DNA of 20,118 nucleotides, taken from positions 1 to 20,118 of the forward strand of contig JAXMOZ010000064.1 in the NCBI GenBank assembly GCA_034382075.1. The letters are read 5' to 3'. The DNA is from JAEULH01 sp034382075. Lineage in GTDB: Bacteria > Pseudomonadota > Alphaproteobacteria > Rhodospirillales > Defluviicoccaceae. The notes below the pieces were generated by a model. It did not search any database and was not told the origin of the DNA. It saw nothing but the letters and a program-made list of their open reading frames with translations. The translations under genes and the position numbers were made by a program. Shown one piece after another: positions 8,601-16,345 of the stretch. Every line of letters begins with the position of its first letter. Position 1 is the first letter of the stretch.

Positions 8601-8872
8601 CTGAGCACCGGGATCACGTCGAGCACGCCCGGTCCCGACAGGTCGATGCCGCCGCTCACCACCGTGCCGTCGCGGTCAGTCACATGCAGCTGGCGCGGCT
8701 CGGTGGCGAATGACTTCCGCCGGACGACCACGAAGGGGGCCAGCGGGAAGCAGTCGGGGCCCGTGAACAGCCTGAGGTGCGTGCCCCGACGCAGGTCCGC
8801 GTCGGCGGGCTCGTCGAAGGCCGCGCAGGCGAAGGCGCTGAGCAGATCGGGCGGGGCGAGCAGGCTTGCCAT
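5663..8872 (-). CDS. Giant hypothetical protein with FN3-like segments, about 1069 aa
   Basis: This is an unrecognised, very large, Pro/Ala/Arg-rich protein without signal peptide or clear membrane segments. ATG at 8872 is chosen because it overlaps the upstream stop as TGATG; a TTG one codon earlier is less likely. The body is beta-rich. Several stretches end with a D-x-x-G-R turn typical of fibronectin-III-like sandwiches: DAFGRFGAPQKVSL near residue 504, DSAGRKSEPTEIEV near 622 and DPSGRVGTATEVDV near 1059. They are separated by proline linkers (PPPRPLPPRPV near 515). The N-terminal 180 residues contain repeated acidic/arginine strands but no motif I can name. It is co-translated with the 1837-aa gene, so the two products probably act together, perhaps in fixed ratio as structural subunits. 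No enzymatic signature is seen. Confidence 0.8.
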   Translation of the reverse strand: MASLLAPPDLLSAFACAAFDEPADADLRRGTHLRLFTGPDCFPLAPFVVVRRKSFATEPRQLHVTDRDGTVVSGGIDLSGPGVLDVIPVLSDSDTRVTVRIEVQAADPDAIGRAALFDQLGRIVAERRASRWLFSAPRFARLRLSGSTQAGLAIRAIDPSRLIGDAWDVAALPGLPVDGDHRWYVGGAGRAAALARVAEGAPLRLNPMDVAEAPFAAVDPRDEQLRVEAMLAATGFGGGIEAVLARLVDDGTDPPWRQIETQQITAPGAERRQTATLPRAAMLQFAALDPGLARLLGLATYIPDLPELHGDGGWDTLAVVGVLATAPRAGEPPAPSAEERRLIARMAGVIGPAARALDDQVDGIVGRGFAVRARVAFAAPTPPWLPPSLDAPAVVDRRWQPPVDSAPSSAFRATLAFPSRSLITLAAVAEQTASGWVSRHPQLAVPGAAIALRAEPRMFGGESQSAGRVRAGGGGPLATAGLVAAHDLPGDATTVALRVHAADAFGRFGAPQKVSLAPPPRPLPPRPVLRQRFVPNPDLDRTSALPLVPGTVEVLVDPAATPGIDDMEAGSLPITTLELELAGTALSEDLTVAGLRRVRLPLRALGPQEPGTSTLRGRHVDSAGRKSEPTEIEVRAHDVRAPAVYPTGLGLFWTSAPASAPEVELALAWPAPAGSRHRVFLADQHGMGIGAADLADPFAPASAEPSRGRVAAAGCRRARDGSTIARIGFRLLTDPPIEAGNEGRAVLETVLPRSLATVQFLRIVPLGPDGAEPPFADCGIVPVAVPDDRPPPPPRLDAEVDAVTGRARLTVVAPDFDRVALARDEPGLFVAGAPAPRAPRFRMRRSARPLADPLYARVVAEGELALAADGTTFAASFEDAGSAGAGLEPFVAYVYWADVSLPDERRLPADLVPELPPGGVEPLDPTAALDQPRPFSAPSPGRTVVHVPLGPPDPPVASAMAITLAPGGVGLRALTIALSAPPRAHRLAIDRYRLAVWTQWREGDAGRAFTPALQSDGSTPTRWADIEEGSVTLAVLDPGDLAAGTQLRLRLAFEDPSGRVGTATEVDVA

Positions 8873-11800
8873 CAAGGTTCCTCCGCGAAGCCGGGTTGCG
8901 CGGGGATGACCAGCCGCCCGGCAAGGGCGGTGGTGGTGCCGTCGAGTCGCGCGGTCGCGCGCAGCACCAGCTTCGGCTCGATCACGCGCAACACGCGTGC
9001 GCCGCCAACCGCGACCGTCTCGCGGGTGACGATCGGGAATGGTTCATCGGCAAGCACGATCAGCCGCGCGCCGATGCGGTCCTGGTGCACCGTGCCGAAG
9101 CTTTCCCGCAGCCCGGCGCGGCCCATCTCGATGGCGAACTCGTCGATCGCCAAGCGGCCGGGGCGCACGATCGGCTCGGGCGATTCGATCATCAGCCCGG
9201 CGAACTCCCATGCGCCGGACGCATCGACGCGCCACAGCCGGCTGAGCCGCGGCCCGGTGCACGGCGGCCAACGGGCGAGGCCCAGCTCGGCGAGCGCATC
9301 CTCGAAGCCCCGGTCGGTGCTCGCGCCCGCGACCGGACCAGGCGGCACGGTCACCTCCAGGTCTCCGCTGAGCACCGCATCCCCGTCGCGATCGGGGAGC
9401 GCGAAGCCGAGCGCCCCTATCATCTCGGTCGGGTCGCGCCAGCGTGAGGTGCGGAATGTCACCCCGCGCAGCCGCGAGTTTGCAAAGCTGCCATCGACGC
9501 ACTTGGCGTGGGTGTACACCTCGTAGCACGCGTCGGGCTCGAGCGCGGGCTCCACCCGTGCGGTCGCGCCCGGCCCCGGCACCTCGCACGGGGACGCGAG
9601 CGCGTGAGTGAAGCGCAGCTGGTCGGCGGACGAGAGGTAGTCGGTGCTGTCAGCGTACCACCAGGCGGGGGTGAGGTACTCGGGATGGTCGTATTGCGCA
9701 CCGGGCCTATCGACCCGCCGCACCGCGACCTCGATGGCAAAGCCGTAGGCTCCGGCGAGGGCGGCGACGTGGCCCTGGACGAACTGGACCTTAATCGGAT
9801 CGTCGCAGAAGCGGAATTGCTCGCTCTGCCCGGGTTCGTAGCCGCCCAGGTAGCGCTCGATCATCTCGGGGTGGAACACGTCCTGCTTGCGGCGCAGCCA
9901 GTAGACGTATCCGGGTCCGTAGGGGAGCGGCTCGGCCACCGGCTTGGGCGTGGTCCTGAAGAACAGCTGCCGGCGTTCCGAACCGGTCGCGGTGTATCCT
10001 GCGGGCACGCCCGCCGCGGCGGGCGGCACCAGCTTGGGCTGGCCGAATTTGTCCTGCTCGAACAGCTGGCCGAGCCAGGTCATGTCGATATCAATGCGGT
10101 AGGTCCGGCCCGGCGTCAGAATGGTGCGCTGGTGCGCGACGTTGGCCGCGCCGGCGGCCGGCGGGCCGGCATCGGCGGCATCCTTGTGCAACGCTGCCTG
10201 GGCGGCGATTGCCGCCTGCTCGGCATCGCGCGCCGCACCCGCCGAGACGGTGATGCCGCCGATCCCGGCAACGCCGAGCACCGCGCCGAGCGGGAAGAAC
10301 ACCGAGACTACCGCGACCGCATCGCTGCCGGCAGGAGCGCGGTAGACCGCGGCCTTCGCCCCGCCCGGGAGGTCGCGCAGCGCGGGCGCTTCCCAGCCGC
10401 GATCGGGGTCGCGATCGTCGCGGACGCTCAGCCGGAACGGGGCCTCGCCGTCGGCAAACAGCGTCTCCTCACCGGACAGCACCAGCACCGGCGCGAGCAC
10501 CGCTTCGGTCAGCACCAGGTCGATGCGCTGCCAGACGAACGGCCAGGGATCGTCCAGCAGTTCCTGCTGGGGCCGGCCGTCGAGCCAGCGCAGGCTGGGC
10601 GCGACCAGCTCGCCGGTGAACGGGTGCTCGACATCGGCGGTGGCCGCCCACATGCGCAGCGCGGGCGCGCGCAGAGAATAGGGCGGCGGCAGCACCCGCG
10701 CGCCGTCGAGCGGCGTCACCGCGCCGCGCGGCGACAGCGCAAAATGGTGCAGCCGCGCCTCGACCCGGCTGCAGAAGGGATCGAGGCTTATCGTCTCGGG
10801 CGGCAGCCGCAGCCCGGCGCCGGCGAACTCAGTCAGCCAGCCGATCGCCCAGCCCGGCCGAGCTTGCGCCTCGCGCCGGCAGATCTCGGCCTCGGCCGCA
10901 ATCGGGTGGTGCGGCAGCGACGCGCCGGCATCGCCGAGCCGGTCGACCCAGAGCGTCGCCTTGGTCTCGAATAGCACCAGCTCGCTGATGTCGCCGGCAC
11001 CTTGCGAGCTGCGCGGCGCCTGCCAGCAGCAGGCGAGCCCGCCCGCCACCGCCACGCCCGCGCCCGTTAGCGGATCGGCTTCGTCGGTCACGTCGAGCAG
11101 CACCAGCCGGTCGAGCGACCAGCGGTAGCGCAGCATCTCGGTGCCGAGCCAAGCTTCGGGCCGCGGCGCGCCGGGACCCTTGATCGCCGCGAACTGCGGC
11201 GCATTGCATTGGCTGACGTCCGGCGGCGCTGCGAACGGCAGCGAGATCAGCGCATCGGGCCACACCGTCTTCGGCCCGACTTCGGACGCCGGATCGTCGC
11301 CGACAGGCGACGGCGCATCCGGGATCTGGCGGGGATCCTCGACCAGCGGCGCGAGCACGCGATAGGTGTCGTCCGTCATCGTCCCGAACGTGCCGACCCG
11401 CACCCCGCCCGGATCGAGCCGGTCGAGCGGGTGGTGCTCGGGCGGGGCAAGGATCAGCGCCGGCTTGTCGCCGAAGGCGATGGTGACGGTGCCCTCGACA
11501 TCGAAGAACAGCAGCTCGATGCGGCCGGTCACCCGCGCCCAGAAATGCGTCTCTCCGTGCTGCGACAGGAAGTTGATTTCCGCCTGGACGCCGAGCGAGA
11601 ACGGGCCGAGGTGCAGCCCCCCGCTGGCGCGGCCGAACCCCGCGAGCGTCGGCGGCCTGGTGCCGAGCAGCAGGTCGAGGCGCATCGCCAGCTCGGCCCA
11701 GGCGATCGGATAGACCCCGAACTTGGTGTGGACGCCGAAGCCGAACGCGCCCACGAACCCGCCGGCGTCAAGCGTGCCGCCGCTGTGCTTGGGCCAGCCG

Positions 11801-14385
11801 TCGATCCGCCCGCAGAACATCAGGTACGCGTCCGCGCCAACGTCGAGCGTCGTCGGCAGCACCTGCGCCGCAATCGGACCGAGCCGGCGGCCGTCGTCGC
11901 CTAGGCTCAGCCACCAATCATGTGCCGCGTTCGCGAACGGGAAATGGCCGGCGATCGGAATGCGGATCCGCAGCAGCGCGCCGAGATCGACGCGGCCGAG
12001 CACCGCGAACTGGAGCGCGTTGGCGTCGATGGCGATCAGCCCGAGAAAGCTCACGCCCAAGCCGGCGCCGTCTGCGTCGCTCATCCGCACCGGCGGCTGT
12101 AACACACGGCCGTCGAGCGCGCCGCGCACGGCCACCTCGGGCACGCTCACCAGCAGCCGCGCCTTTGCCGAGAACGAGAGCCCGAGATCGGGCAGCGTGC
12201 CGACCACCGCGCCGAGCCCGAAAGTGGACTTCTCGTCATCCGGCCGGAAGGAACCCTGCGACTTAGGCTGCCAAGCGAGCTGGCGAAGAATCGGATCGGT
12301 CTGCGTCACCGAACCGTAGTCGGGCACCGCATGAAACCCGAGCAGCCCGCCGATCCCGAACAGGCCGAAGCCGCTGTTGGCGAGCGGGATCGGTGCGGGC
12401 AGATCGACATCAAGCCGCAGCAGCACCATCGGCTTGGTGCGCGGCCCCGCGGGCGGCAGGTAGACGACGCCGGCGTCGGCGGCAAGGTTGAGCGGGATCA
12501 CGTTAGCGGCCAGGCTCGCCTCGAAGCCCCCGTCGCGCAGCGTCAGCGCGCCTTTGCCGCGGATCGCGCCGGGGACGTCGAGAGTGGCCTCGAGCCCGCT
12601 TATGGTCGCGCTGATGGTTCCGTCGCGCCCGAGCGTGCCGCGGATCGTCGCGCTCGAGACCCGCACGGGTCCAAGGTTCAGCTTGAACCGGAGGTCGACC
12701 TCAACCCAGCTCGAGCCGCGGCCGGAGCGGCTGCCGAGGACATCGAACAGCTGATCGAGTCCCGTAAGGTTCCAGGCGCCCGGGTTTTCAATCTCCATCT
12801 GCGCGCGGTCGAAGTCAAGGCCGATCATCTCGAGCCCGCGCTTGCGCGCATCGACGCTCATCCGCGCCCCGCGGACCCTCACCCGCATCGGCTGGTCGGG
12901 GTGCATTTCGACCGAGAACGCACCAAGGTCGAGCCCGGTCACCCGCGCCGCCACCGAATAGTCGATGGTCAGCGCCATGGTCTCGCCGAGGGGCGCCCCG
13001 TGCCCGGTCGATTCGATCTCGGCCCCGTGCAGCACGAATCTCGATTCGTCCTCTAACAGCGACGACAACGCTGCGCCGGCCGACGCCAGTGCGGCAAGCA
13101 CCACGCCCGTGGTATCGCCGACCTGTGCGTCGTCGGCGACCTTCTCGTCGGCGATCAGGGCAGTGGCGAGCGCGGCGGCGGTGTTGAAGATCTTTGCCCC
13201 GCCCATCGTGCTCGAGGTCAGCGAGAGGATGCCCTCGGGTCCTTGCGCGGCGACCGCGAGCACGACGCGGAACGCGCTCGGACCGTCGAGCGCGTCGCGG
13301 GCCAGCGTGGTGGTCAGCCGCACCGGCTTGCCCGCGACGAACGCGAGCGTGCGCGGCGTGCCGTCCTTATCGCTGAACGACTGCGTGGCGCCGTCGAGCG
13401 GCAGCTCCACAGAGGCCGAGATCAGCGTCGGCAGCAGACCGGCCAATCCCTGCGCGGTCGGATCAATGCATTCGATGCGCAGCGCGAAGCCGAGCTTGCC
13501 CGGCTGGCCGCCCGCGGCGGGCACCGCGGGCTGCTCGGTGGCGACCACCAAGTTCGCGCCGCCGGCGCCGAACGGCAGGGCGAAGTAGCCGGCGATCGGT
13601 CGCCCGCCGAACACCGGCAGCGCGCGCGGCAGGTGGAACTCGATCCGCCGCGCGAGCAGGCCGCGCCAAGCCGGCGCGTCGGCCCGGATCGAGGCCAGCG
13701 GCGGCACCAGCGCGGGCACGCCGGCCAGCGAGTCGGGCGCCGCCGTGCCGCTGTCGTCGATGACGAACGCCGGGCACTCGAAGCCGATGCCCGAGCCGCC
13801 GAACACCACCGCCGGCGGCTCGAACCCGAAGGCGACCACGCCCTCGACCCCGCTGGTGTCGGGGGTGAAGCGGATGTGCGCCGCCTCGCCCGCCGAGCCG
13901 GCGACGAGCAGCGCCGGACCGAGCGTCACCCCGGGCGCGGCGCGGCTGACGATCAGCGGACGCTGCAGCGGATCACCGGCAGGGCGTGGATCGAGGCCGA
14001 TGCGCCCCTCGGCATCGGCGCGCACAATCGCGCCGGTGAAGGCCAGCGACGGCAGCTTGTCGATCACCCGGAAGGCGACCTTGATCTGCCCCTGGTCGAC
14101 GAGCACCAGCCAGAACTTGAAGCCGTCGGGCTCGATCACCAGCCGGAACGGCGCACTCTCGATGAGGTCGGTGGGTGCGGTCAGCGCCAGGTCGAGGCCG
14201 GGCAGCGGGCTGTCGCTGAGGTCGTCGGTGAGCGCGACCTCGCCGGTCAGAGTGCCGGGCGTGGACTCGGCGACCGAGCTGGGCACCGTCTCGAGGAGCG
14301 AGAGCAGAGTGTCGATCGGCAGCGGCAGCGCCACGGCGGACAGCACGCCGCGCTGCGCGAGGATCGTCCTGATCGTCTCGGCCAC
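8872..14385 (-). CDS. Giant beta-rich hypothetical protein, 1837 aa, possibly DUF6603-like
   Basis: This very large protein has no signal peptide. GTG at 14385 is preceded by AGGGGG, which overlaps the stop of the HTH ORF. Residues 1-60 look helical. Residues about 60-975 are repeated amphipathic beta strands with aromatic and Gly-rich landmarks: GFGLFGIGGLLGF near 670-685, HDWWLSLGDDGRRLG near 820, and TLAGFGRASGGLHLGPFSLG near 905. This texture recalls the large bacterial DUF6603 family, an assignment from memory only. After about residue 975 the composition changes to beta-sandwich-like repeats with several Cys (ACCW, CYEVYTHAKC). At about 1350-1420 a Gly-rich hydrophobic segment (PLGAVLGVAGIGGITVSAG) leads into an Ala-rich helix. 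Its stop overlaps the next gene's ATG. The role is unknown. Confidence 0.85.
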   Translation of the reverse strand: MAETIRTILAQRGVLSAVALPLPIDTLLSLLETVPSSVAESTPGTLTGEVALTDDLSDSPLPGLDLALTAPTDLIESAPFRLVIEPDGFKFWLVLVDQGQIKVAFRVIDKLPSLAFTGAIVRADAEGRIGLDPRPAGDPLQRPLIVSRAAPGVTLGPALLVAGSAGEAAHIRFTPDTSGVEGVVAFGFEPPAVVFGGSGIGFECPAFVIDDSGTAAPDSLAGVPALVPPLASIRADAPAWRGLLARRIEFHLPRALPVFGGRPIAGYFALPFGAGGANLVVATEQPAVPAAGGQPGKLGFALRIECIDPTAQGLAGLLPTLISASVELPLDGATQSFSDKDGTPRTLAFVAGKPVRLTTTLARDALDGPSAFRVVLAVAAQGPEGILSLTSSTMGGAKIFNTAAALATALIADEKVADDAQVGDTTGVVLAALASAGAALSSLLEDESRFVLHGAEIESTGHGAPLGETMALTIDYSVAARVTGLDLGAFSVEMHPDQPMRVRVRGARMSVDARKRGLEMIGLDFDRAQMEIENPGAWNLTGLDQLFDVLGSRSGRGSSWVEVDLRFKLNLGPVRVSSATIRGTLGRDGTISATISGLEATLDVPGAIRGKGALTLRDGGFEASLAANVIPLNLAADAGVVYLPPAGPRTKPMVLLRLDVDLPAPIPLANSGFGLFGIGGLLGFHAVPDYGSVTQTDPILRQLAWQPKSQGSFRPDDEKSTFGLGAVVGTLPDLGLSFSAKARLLVSVPEVAVRGALDGRVLQPPVRMSDADGAGLGVSFLGLIAIDANALQFAVLGRVDLGALLRIRIPIAGHFPFANAAHDWWLSLGDDGRRLGPIAAQVLPTTLDVGADAYLMFCGRIDGWPKHSGGTLDAGGFVGAFGFGVHTKFGVYPIAWAELAMRLDLLLGTRPPTLAGFGRASGGLHLGPFSLGVQAEINFLSQHGETHFWARVTGRIELLFFDVEGTVTIAFGDKPALILAPPEHHPLDRLDPGGVRVGTFGTMTDDTYRVLAPLVEDPRQIPDAPSPVGDDPASEVGPKTVWPDALISLPFAAPPDVSQCNAPQFAAIKGPGAPRPEAWLGTEMLRYRWSLDRLVLLDVTDEADPLTGAGVAVAGGLACCWQAPRSSQGAGDISELVLFETKATLWVDRLGDAGASLPHHPIAAEAEICRREAQARPGWAIGWLTEFAGAGLRLPPETISLDPFCSRVEARLHHFALSPRGAVTPLDGARVLPPPYSLRAPALRMWAATADVEHPFTGELVAPSLRWLDGRPQQELLDDPWPFVWQRIDLVLTEAVLAPVLVLSGEETLFADGEAPFRLSVRDDRDPDRGWEAPALRDLPGGAKAAVYRAPAGSDAVAVVSVFFPLGAVLGVAGIGGITVSAGAARDAEQAAIAAQAALHKDAADAGPPAAGAANVAHQRTILTPGRTYRIDIDMTWLGQLFEQDKFGQPKLVPPAAAGVPAGYTATGSERRQLFFRTTPKPVAEPLPYGPGYVYWLRRKQDVFHPEMIERYLGGYEPGQSEQFRFCDDPIKVQFVQGHVAALAGAYGFAIEVAVRRVDRPGAQYDHPEYLTPAWWYADSTDYLSSADQLRFTHALASPCEVPGPGATARVEPALEPDACYEVYTHAKCVDGSFANSRLRGVTFRTSRWRDPTEMIGALGFALPDRDGDAVLSGDLEVTVPPGPVAGASTDRGFEDALAELGLARWPPCTGPRLSRLWRVDASGAWEFAGLMIESPEPIVRPGRLAIDEFAIEMGRAGLRESFGTVHQDRIGARLIVLADEPFPIVTRETVAVGGARVLRVIEPKLVLRATARLDGTTTALAGRLVIPAQPGFAEEP

Positions 14386-14396
14386 GGCTCGGCCCC

Positions 14397-14579
14397 CTAG
14401 TGAGCAACAGGTCGCGCGTGCTGGCCACGGTTAGCGGCGGCATTCCCGCCGCCGATCGGCAGGCTCAGGCCGGCGACCAGCGACAAGAGTCGGCCTGCCG
14501 TCGCACCGGTCTTGTCGAACAGATGCTGGAGATGCGTCTTGACGGTCGCCACATCCACCCCTCCGTTCCCTTTGTCCAT
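14397..14579 (-). CDS. 60-aa remnant of a LuxR-type helix-turn-helix
   Basis: ATG at 14579 follows GAGGAG with a 7-nt spacer, and the TAG at 14397-14399 sits within the Shine-Dalgarno zone of the giant gene. The peptide contains GVDVATVKTHLQHLFDKTGA. This is the recognition helix and dimer helix of the GerE/LuxR HTH, where ATVKTHLQHLFDKTG is almost diagnostic. The helices that normally precede it (LTxRExEVL...) and any sensor domain are missing. After FDKTGA the usual RRQADL is replaced by TAGRLL, as if a small deletion shifted and restored the frame. It cannot be a normal regulator; it is a decayed regulator or a leader peptide that couples translation to the giant gene. Confidence 0.55.
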   Translation of the reverse strand: MDKGNGGVDVATVKTHLQHLFDKTGATAGRLLSLVAGLSLPIGGGNAAANRGQHARPVAH

Positions 14580-14702
14580 GCCTCTGCTCCTCGCGGCTTC
14601 AATGTCATGTTGACAGAAACCGGGTGAACCACACCCCCGAGGAGGTGGACCAAGCCGAACATTCCAGCCCTTCGGCAACGTAACGTGCTCGAAGAAAGAA
14701 AA
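14580..14702. other. Intergenic region upstream of the giant-gene cluster
   Basis: This 123-nt stretch separates the CxxCH protein gene from the HTH remnant on the same strand. It should hold the cluster promoter if there is one. I could not find a convincing -35/-10 pair, and there is no clear terminator hairpin for the upstream gene. The base composition switches here from AT-rich on the right to GC-rich on the left, so this is a probable recombination boundary. Confidence 0.35.
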
Positions 14703-15992
14703 TCACCTTCGGAGTAGGTTTACTACATGGGCCGCTTGAAGCGATTCATTGACGGTACGCTGACTGACAGACGGTACACCATCCAAGAAGGCAAAGCTCA
14801 TTGTTCTGTAAGCATTTGCTCCTTGAATAAAATATTGAGACTCGCTAATATTTGCCGTAAGATGTGAATCTTCCTTGAATTCGTAGCGTAGCTTTCTATT
14901 CCATGGCGCGACGGTCGTTGCATTTAATGCATATTCACGAGCCGTGGTGGTCACATGACAGCTCACGCAGTCCTCAGCTTGCACGAACGCAAGGTCAGGG
15001 TTCTCCAGCCTATCGATTGCATCAATGGCGGCCGGCACGTCACTTCGATTGATTTCCGCGGCATTCTTCAGGATCTTTTCGATATCGCTATTTTTAACTC
15101 CTTCGCTTTCTTTTGGGAGCGTTGAAGGAGGAGTTACGGCTGTTCCGCTCCGCTGACCCTGATGTGCCGTGAATGTTTGCTCTTTTAGCGCGTCAGGAAA
15201 GCCCGGAATTCCCCCGAAATGGAGATCGATTTTTCCGCCCGGTTTATGGTCGACGTTACCCTTTTGCCAGACCCACCGTTCGAGCCTGCTGTTGCTGATC
15301 CCATAGGGCTCATCGGTGAACATCACTGCAGTTGCTAAGTAGCGCAGTTCCACGCAATATTCTTCAAGCAGATTTTTTAATTCGTCCTGAAACTCAGTGA
15401 CACGTATTGAACCATTATAGGCTGCACCAAACACAGGGTGAACACCAACTGCGGCCCCATCTGTTAAAATACCGTACTCTGCATTGTTTGTTTTCATCAA
15501 CTTTAATCGAAAAATGACATCACTTCGCATCACCGGATTAAGACGTACTTTAGGTTGGAGGCCAACTCCCAAATCGCTGAGAGGTCGCAGTAAGAACACC
15601 ATGTGAAGCGCAGAATTGCTGAGTTGACCGTCCTTATGGACCTGCGCGATAAGCCTCAGGTTCGGCAATGCGCATTTTTCAGTGTCCCAGTCGTTTGGAT
15701 ATCTTGGTCCACATGGATCGAAGCGGACTCCAGTCACAATCAGATTTTCATAAACTTCATTCTCTCCCATTTGGGGATGCCCGCGCCTAATAAAGTCTCC
15801 GAACTTCATGAACACTTCACGGCTCAGCAGTGGTCTTTGACCGTCGCCGCCCGCTACGTGAATGGATACTGCCGACGGTGGAATCAGAAAGCTGACATCC
15901 GAAACTTCAAATGGCGGCTCTTGCGCCGAAGACGCTGTCGGGCTCACACAGAGCGCAATATAACTAATCAGACGGAGGATATTAATTTTCAT
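14703..15992 (-). CDS. Exported protein with a single haem-binding CxxCH motif
   Basis: This 429-aa protein is probably periplasmic. ATG at 15992 is preferred over GTG at 16001 because it begins a good Sec signal peptide: MKINILRLISYIALCVSP with cleavage likely after SSA (about residue 23, SSA-QE). The mature part looks like a soluble beta-rich domain. A single haem c attachment motif, Cys342-Val-Ser-Cys345-His346, sits in AEDCVSCHVTT. Covalent haem therefore seems likely, though no distal Met is identified and I do not recognise the family. The gene is strikingly AT-rich compared with all neighbours and uses AT-ending codons freely (AAA, AAT, TTT), which points to horizontal acquisition. It has its own candidate promoter and is unlikely to belong functionally to the giant-gene cluster. 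Confidence 0.8.
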   Translation of the reverse strand: MKINILRLISYIALCVSPTASSAQEPPFEVSDVSFLIPPSAVSIHVAGGDGQRPLLSREVFMKFGDFIRRGHPQMGENEVYENLIVTGVRFDPCGPRYPNDWDTEKCALPNLRLIAQVHKDGQLSNSALHMVFLLRPLSDLGVGLQPKVRLNPVMRSDVIFRLKLMKTNNAEYGILTDGAAVGVHPVFGAAYNGSIRVTEFQDELKNLLEEYCVELRYLATAVMFTDEPYGISNSRLERWVWQKGNVDHKPGGKIDLHFGGIPGFPDALKEQTFTAHQGQRSGTAVTPPSTLPKESEGVKNSDIEKILKNAAEINRSDVPAAIDAIDRLENPDLAFVQAEDCVSCHVTTTAREYALNATTVAPWNRKLRYEFKEDSHLTANISESQYFIQGANAYRTMSFAFLDGVPSVSQRTVNESLQAAHVVNLLRR

Positions 15993-16118
15993 CACAAGCA
16001 CCGGCTATCGACGCCCTGACAACATTTGCGGTATCTTCGGGCCGTTTGGCGCCATCCGCTGGAGGGCCGACCACGCGGACCTTTACCGCTCATGGAGCCC
16101 ATACTCAGAGGACATATG

Positions 16119-16146
16119 AGTTTATGAGTTAACGAGCCTCAGTCAA
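16119..16146 (-). promoter_or_regulatory. Candidate sigma-70-type promoter for the CxxCH protein gene
   Basis: On the minus strand TTGACT (16146-16141) and TAAACT (16124-16119) are separated by 16 nt. They match the -35 box at five of six positions and the -10 box at four of six. Transcription would start near 16112, giving a leader of roughly 120 nt before the ATG at 15992. The -10 region also overlaps a tandem 8-bp repeat (ATGAGTTT/ATGAGTTA at 16116-16131). Confidence 0.35.
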
Positions 16147-16345
16147 ACATGTCTTGAGATGCTCCCAGCGGGACTGCCACAAAACACCCCGCGTGTTATC
16201 GACACCAAATATTTGATAGATGGTACCGGATCGCAAAGGCAGTGGCAAGCGGCAAGCATAATCGTGTGTCGGTAACACGTGATCTGTCCGGCTTTCGTAG
16301 CAGGTGATCTGTCCGGTTTAGAACCGTCCCGGGAAAGGGCGCGGG
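16147..16345. other. Non-coding stretch containing the ISNCY left end
   Basis: No gene is visible. The right part holds two copies of GTGATCTGTCCGG 25 nt apart (16279-16291 and 16304-16316). They lie just upstream of the ISNCY transposase frame and are probably part of the IS end, either transposase-binding subterminal repeats or the edge of a second inserted copy. Confidence 0.45.
16279..16316 (+). repeat. Two direct 13-bp repeats at the ISNCY left end
   Basis: GTGATCTGTCCGG occurs at 16279-16291 and again at 16304-16316. The spacing of 25 nt is about 2.4 helical turns, plausible for adjacent transposase-binding sites. The repeats lie 30 nt before the transposase start. The right end of the element is missing, so the terminal inverted repeat cannot be confirmed. 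Confidence 0.6.

Noticed and set aside
9508..10974. Plus-strand 488-aa open frame antisense to the 1837-aa gene
   Set aside because: Its translation is Arg/Gly/His/Gln-rich without domain texture, as expected for a non-coding frame opposite a very GC-rich gene; the minus-strand frame is longer and has coherent strands and start signals.
13243..14400. Plus-strand 385-aa open frame antisense to the start of the 1837-aa gene
   Set aside because: It is Arg/Asp/Gln-rich low-complexity translation typical of GC-rich antisense; no start signal or family resemblance.
2375..14579. Assignment of the cluster as a contractile injection system or type VI secretion locus
   Set aside because: PGBD-like proteins are suggestive only; there is no sheath, tube, baseplate, spike or AAA+ ATPase gene in the window.
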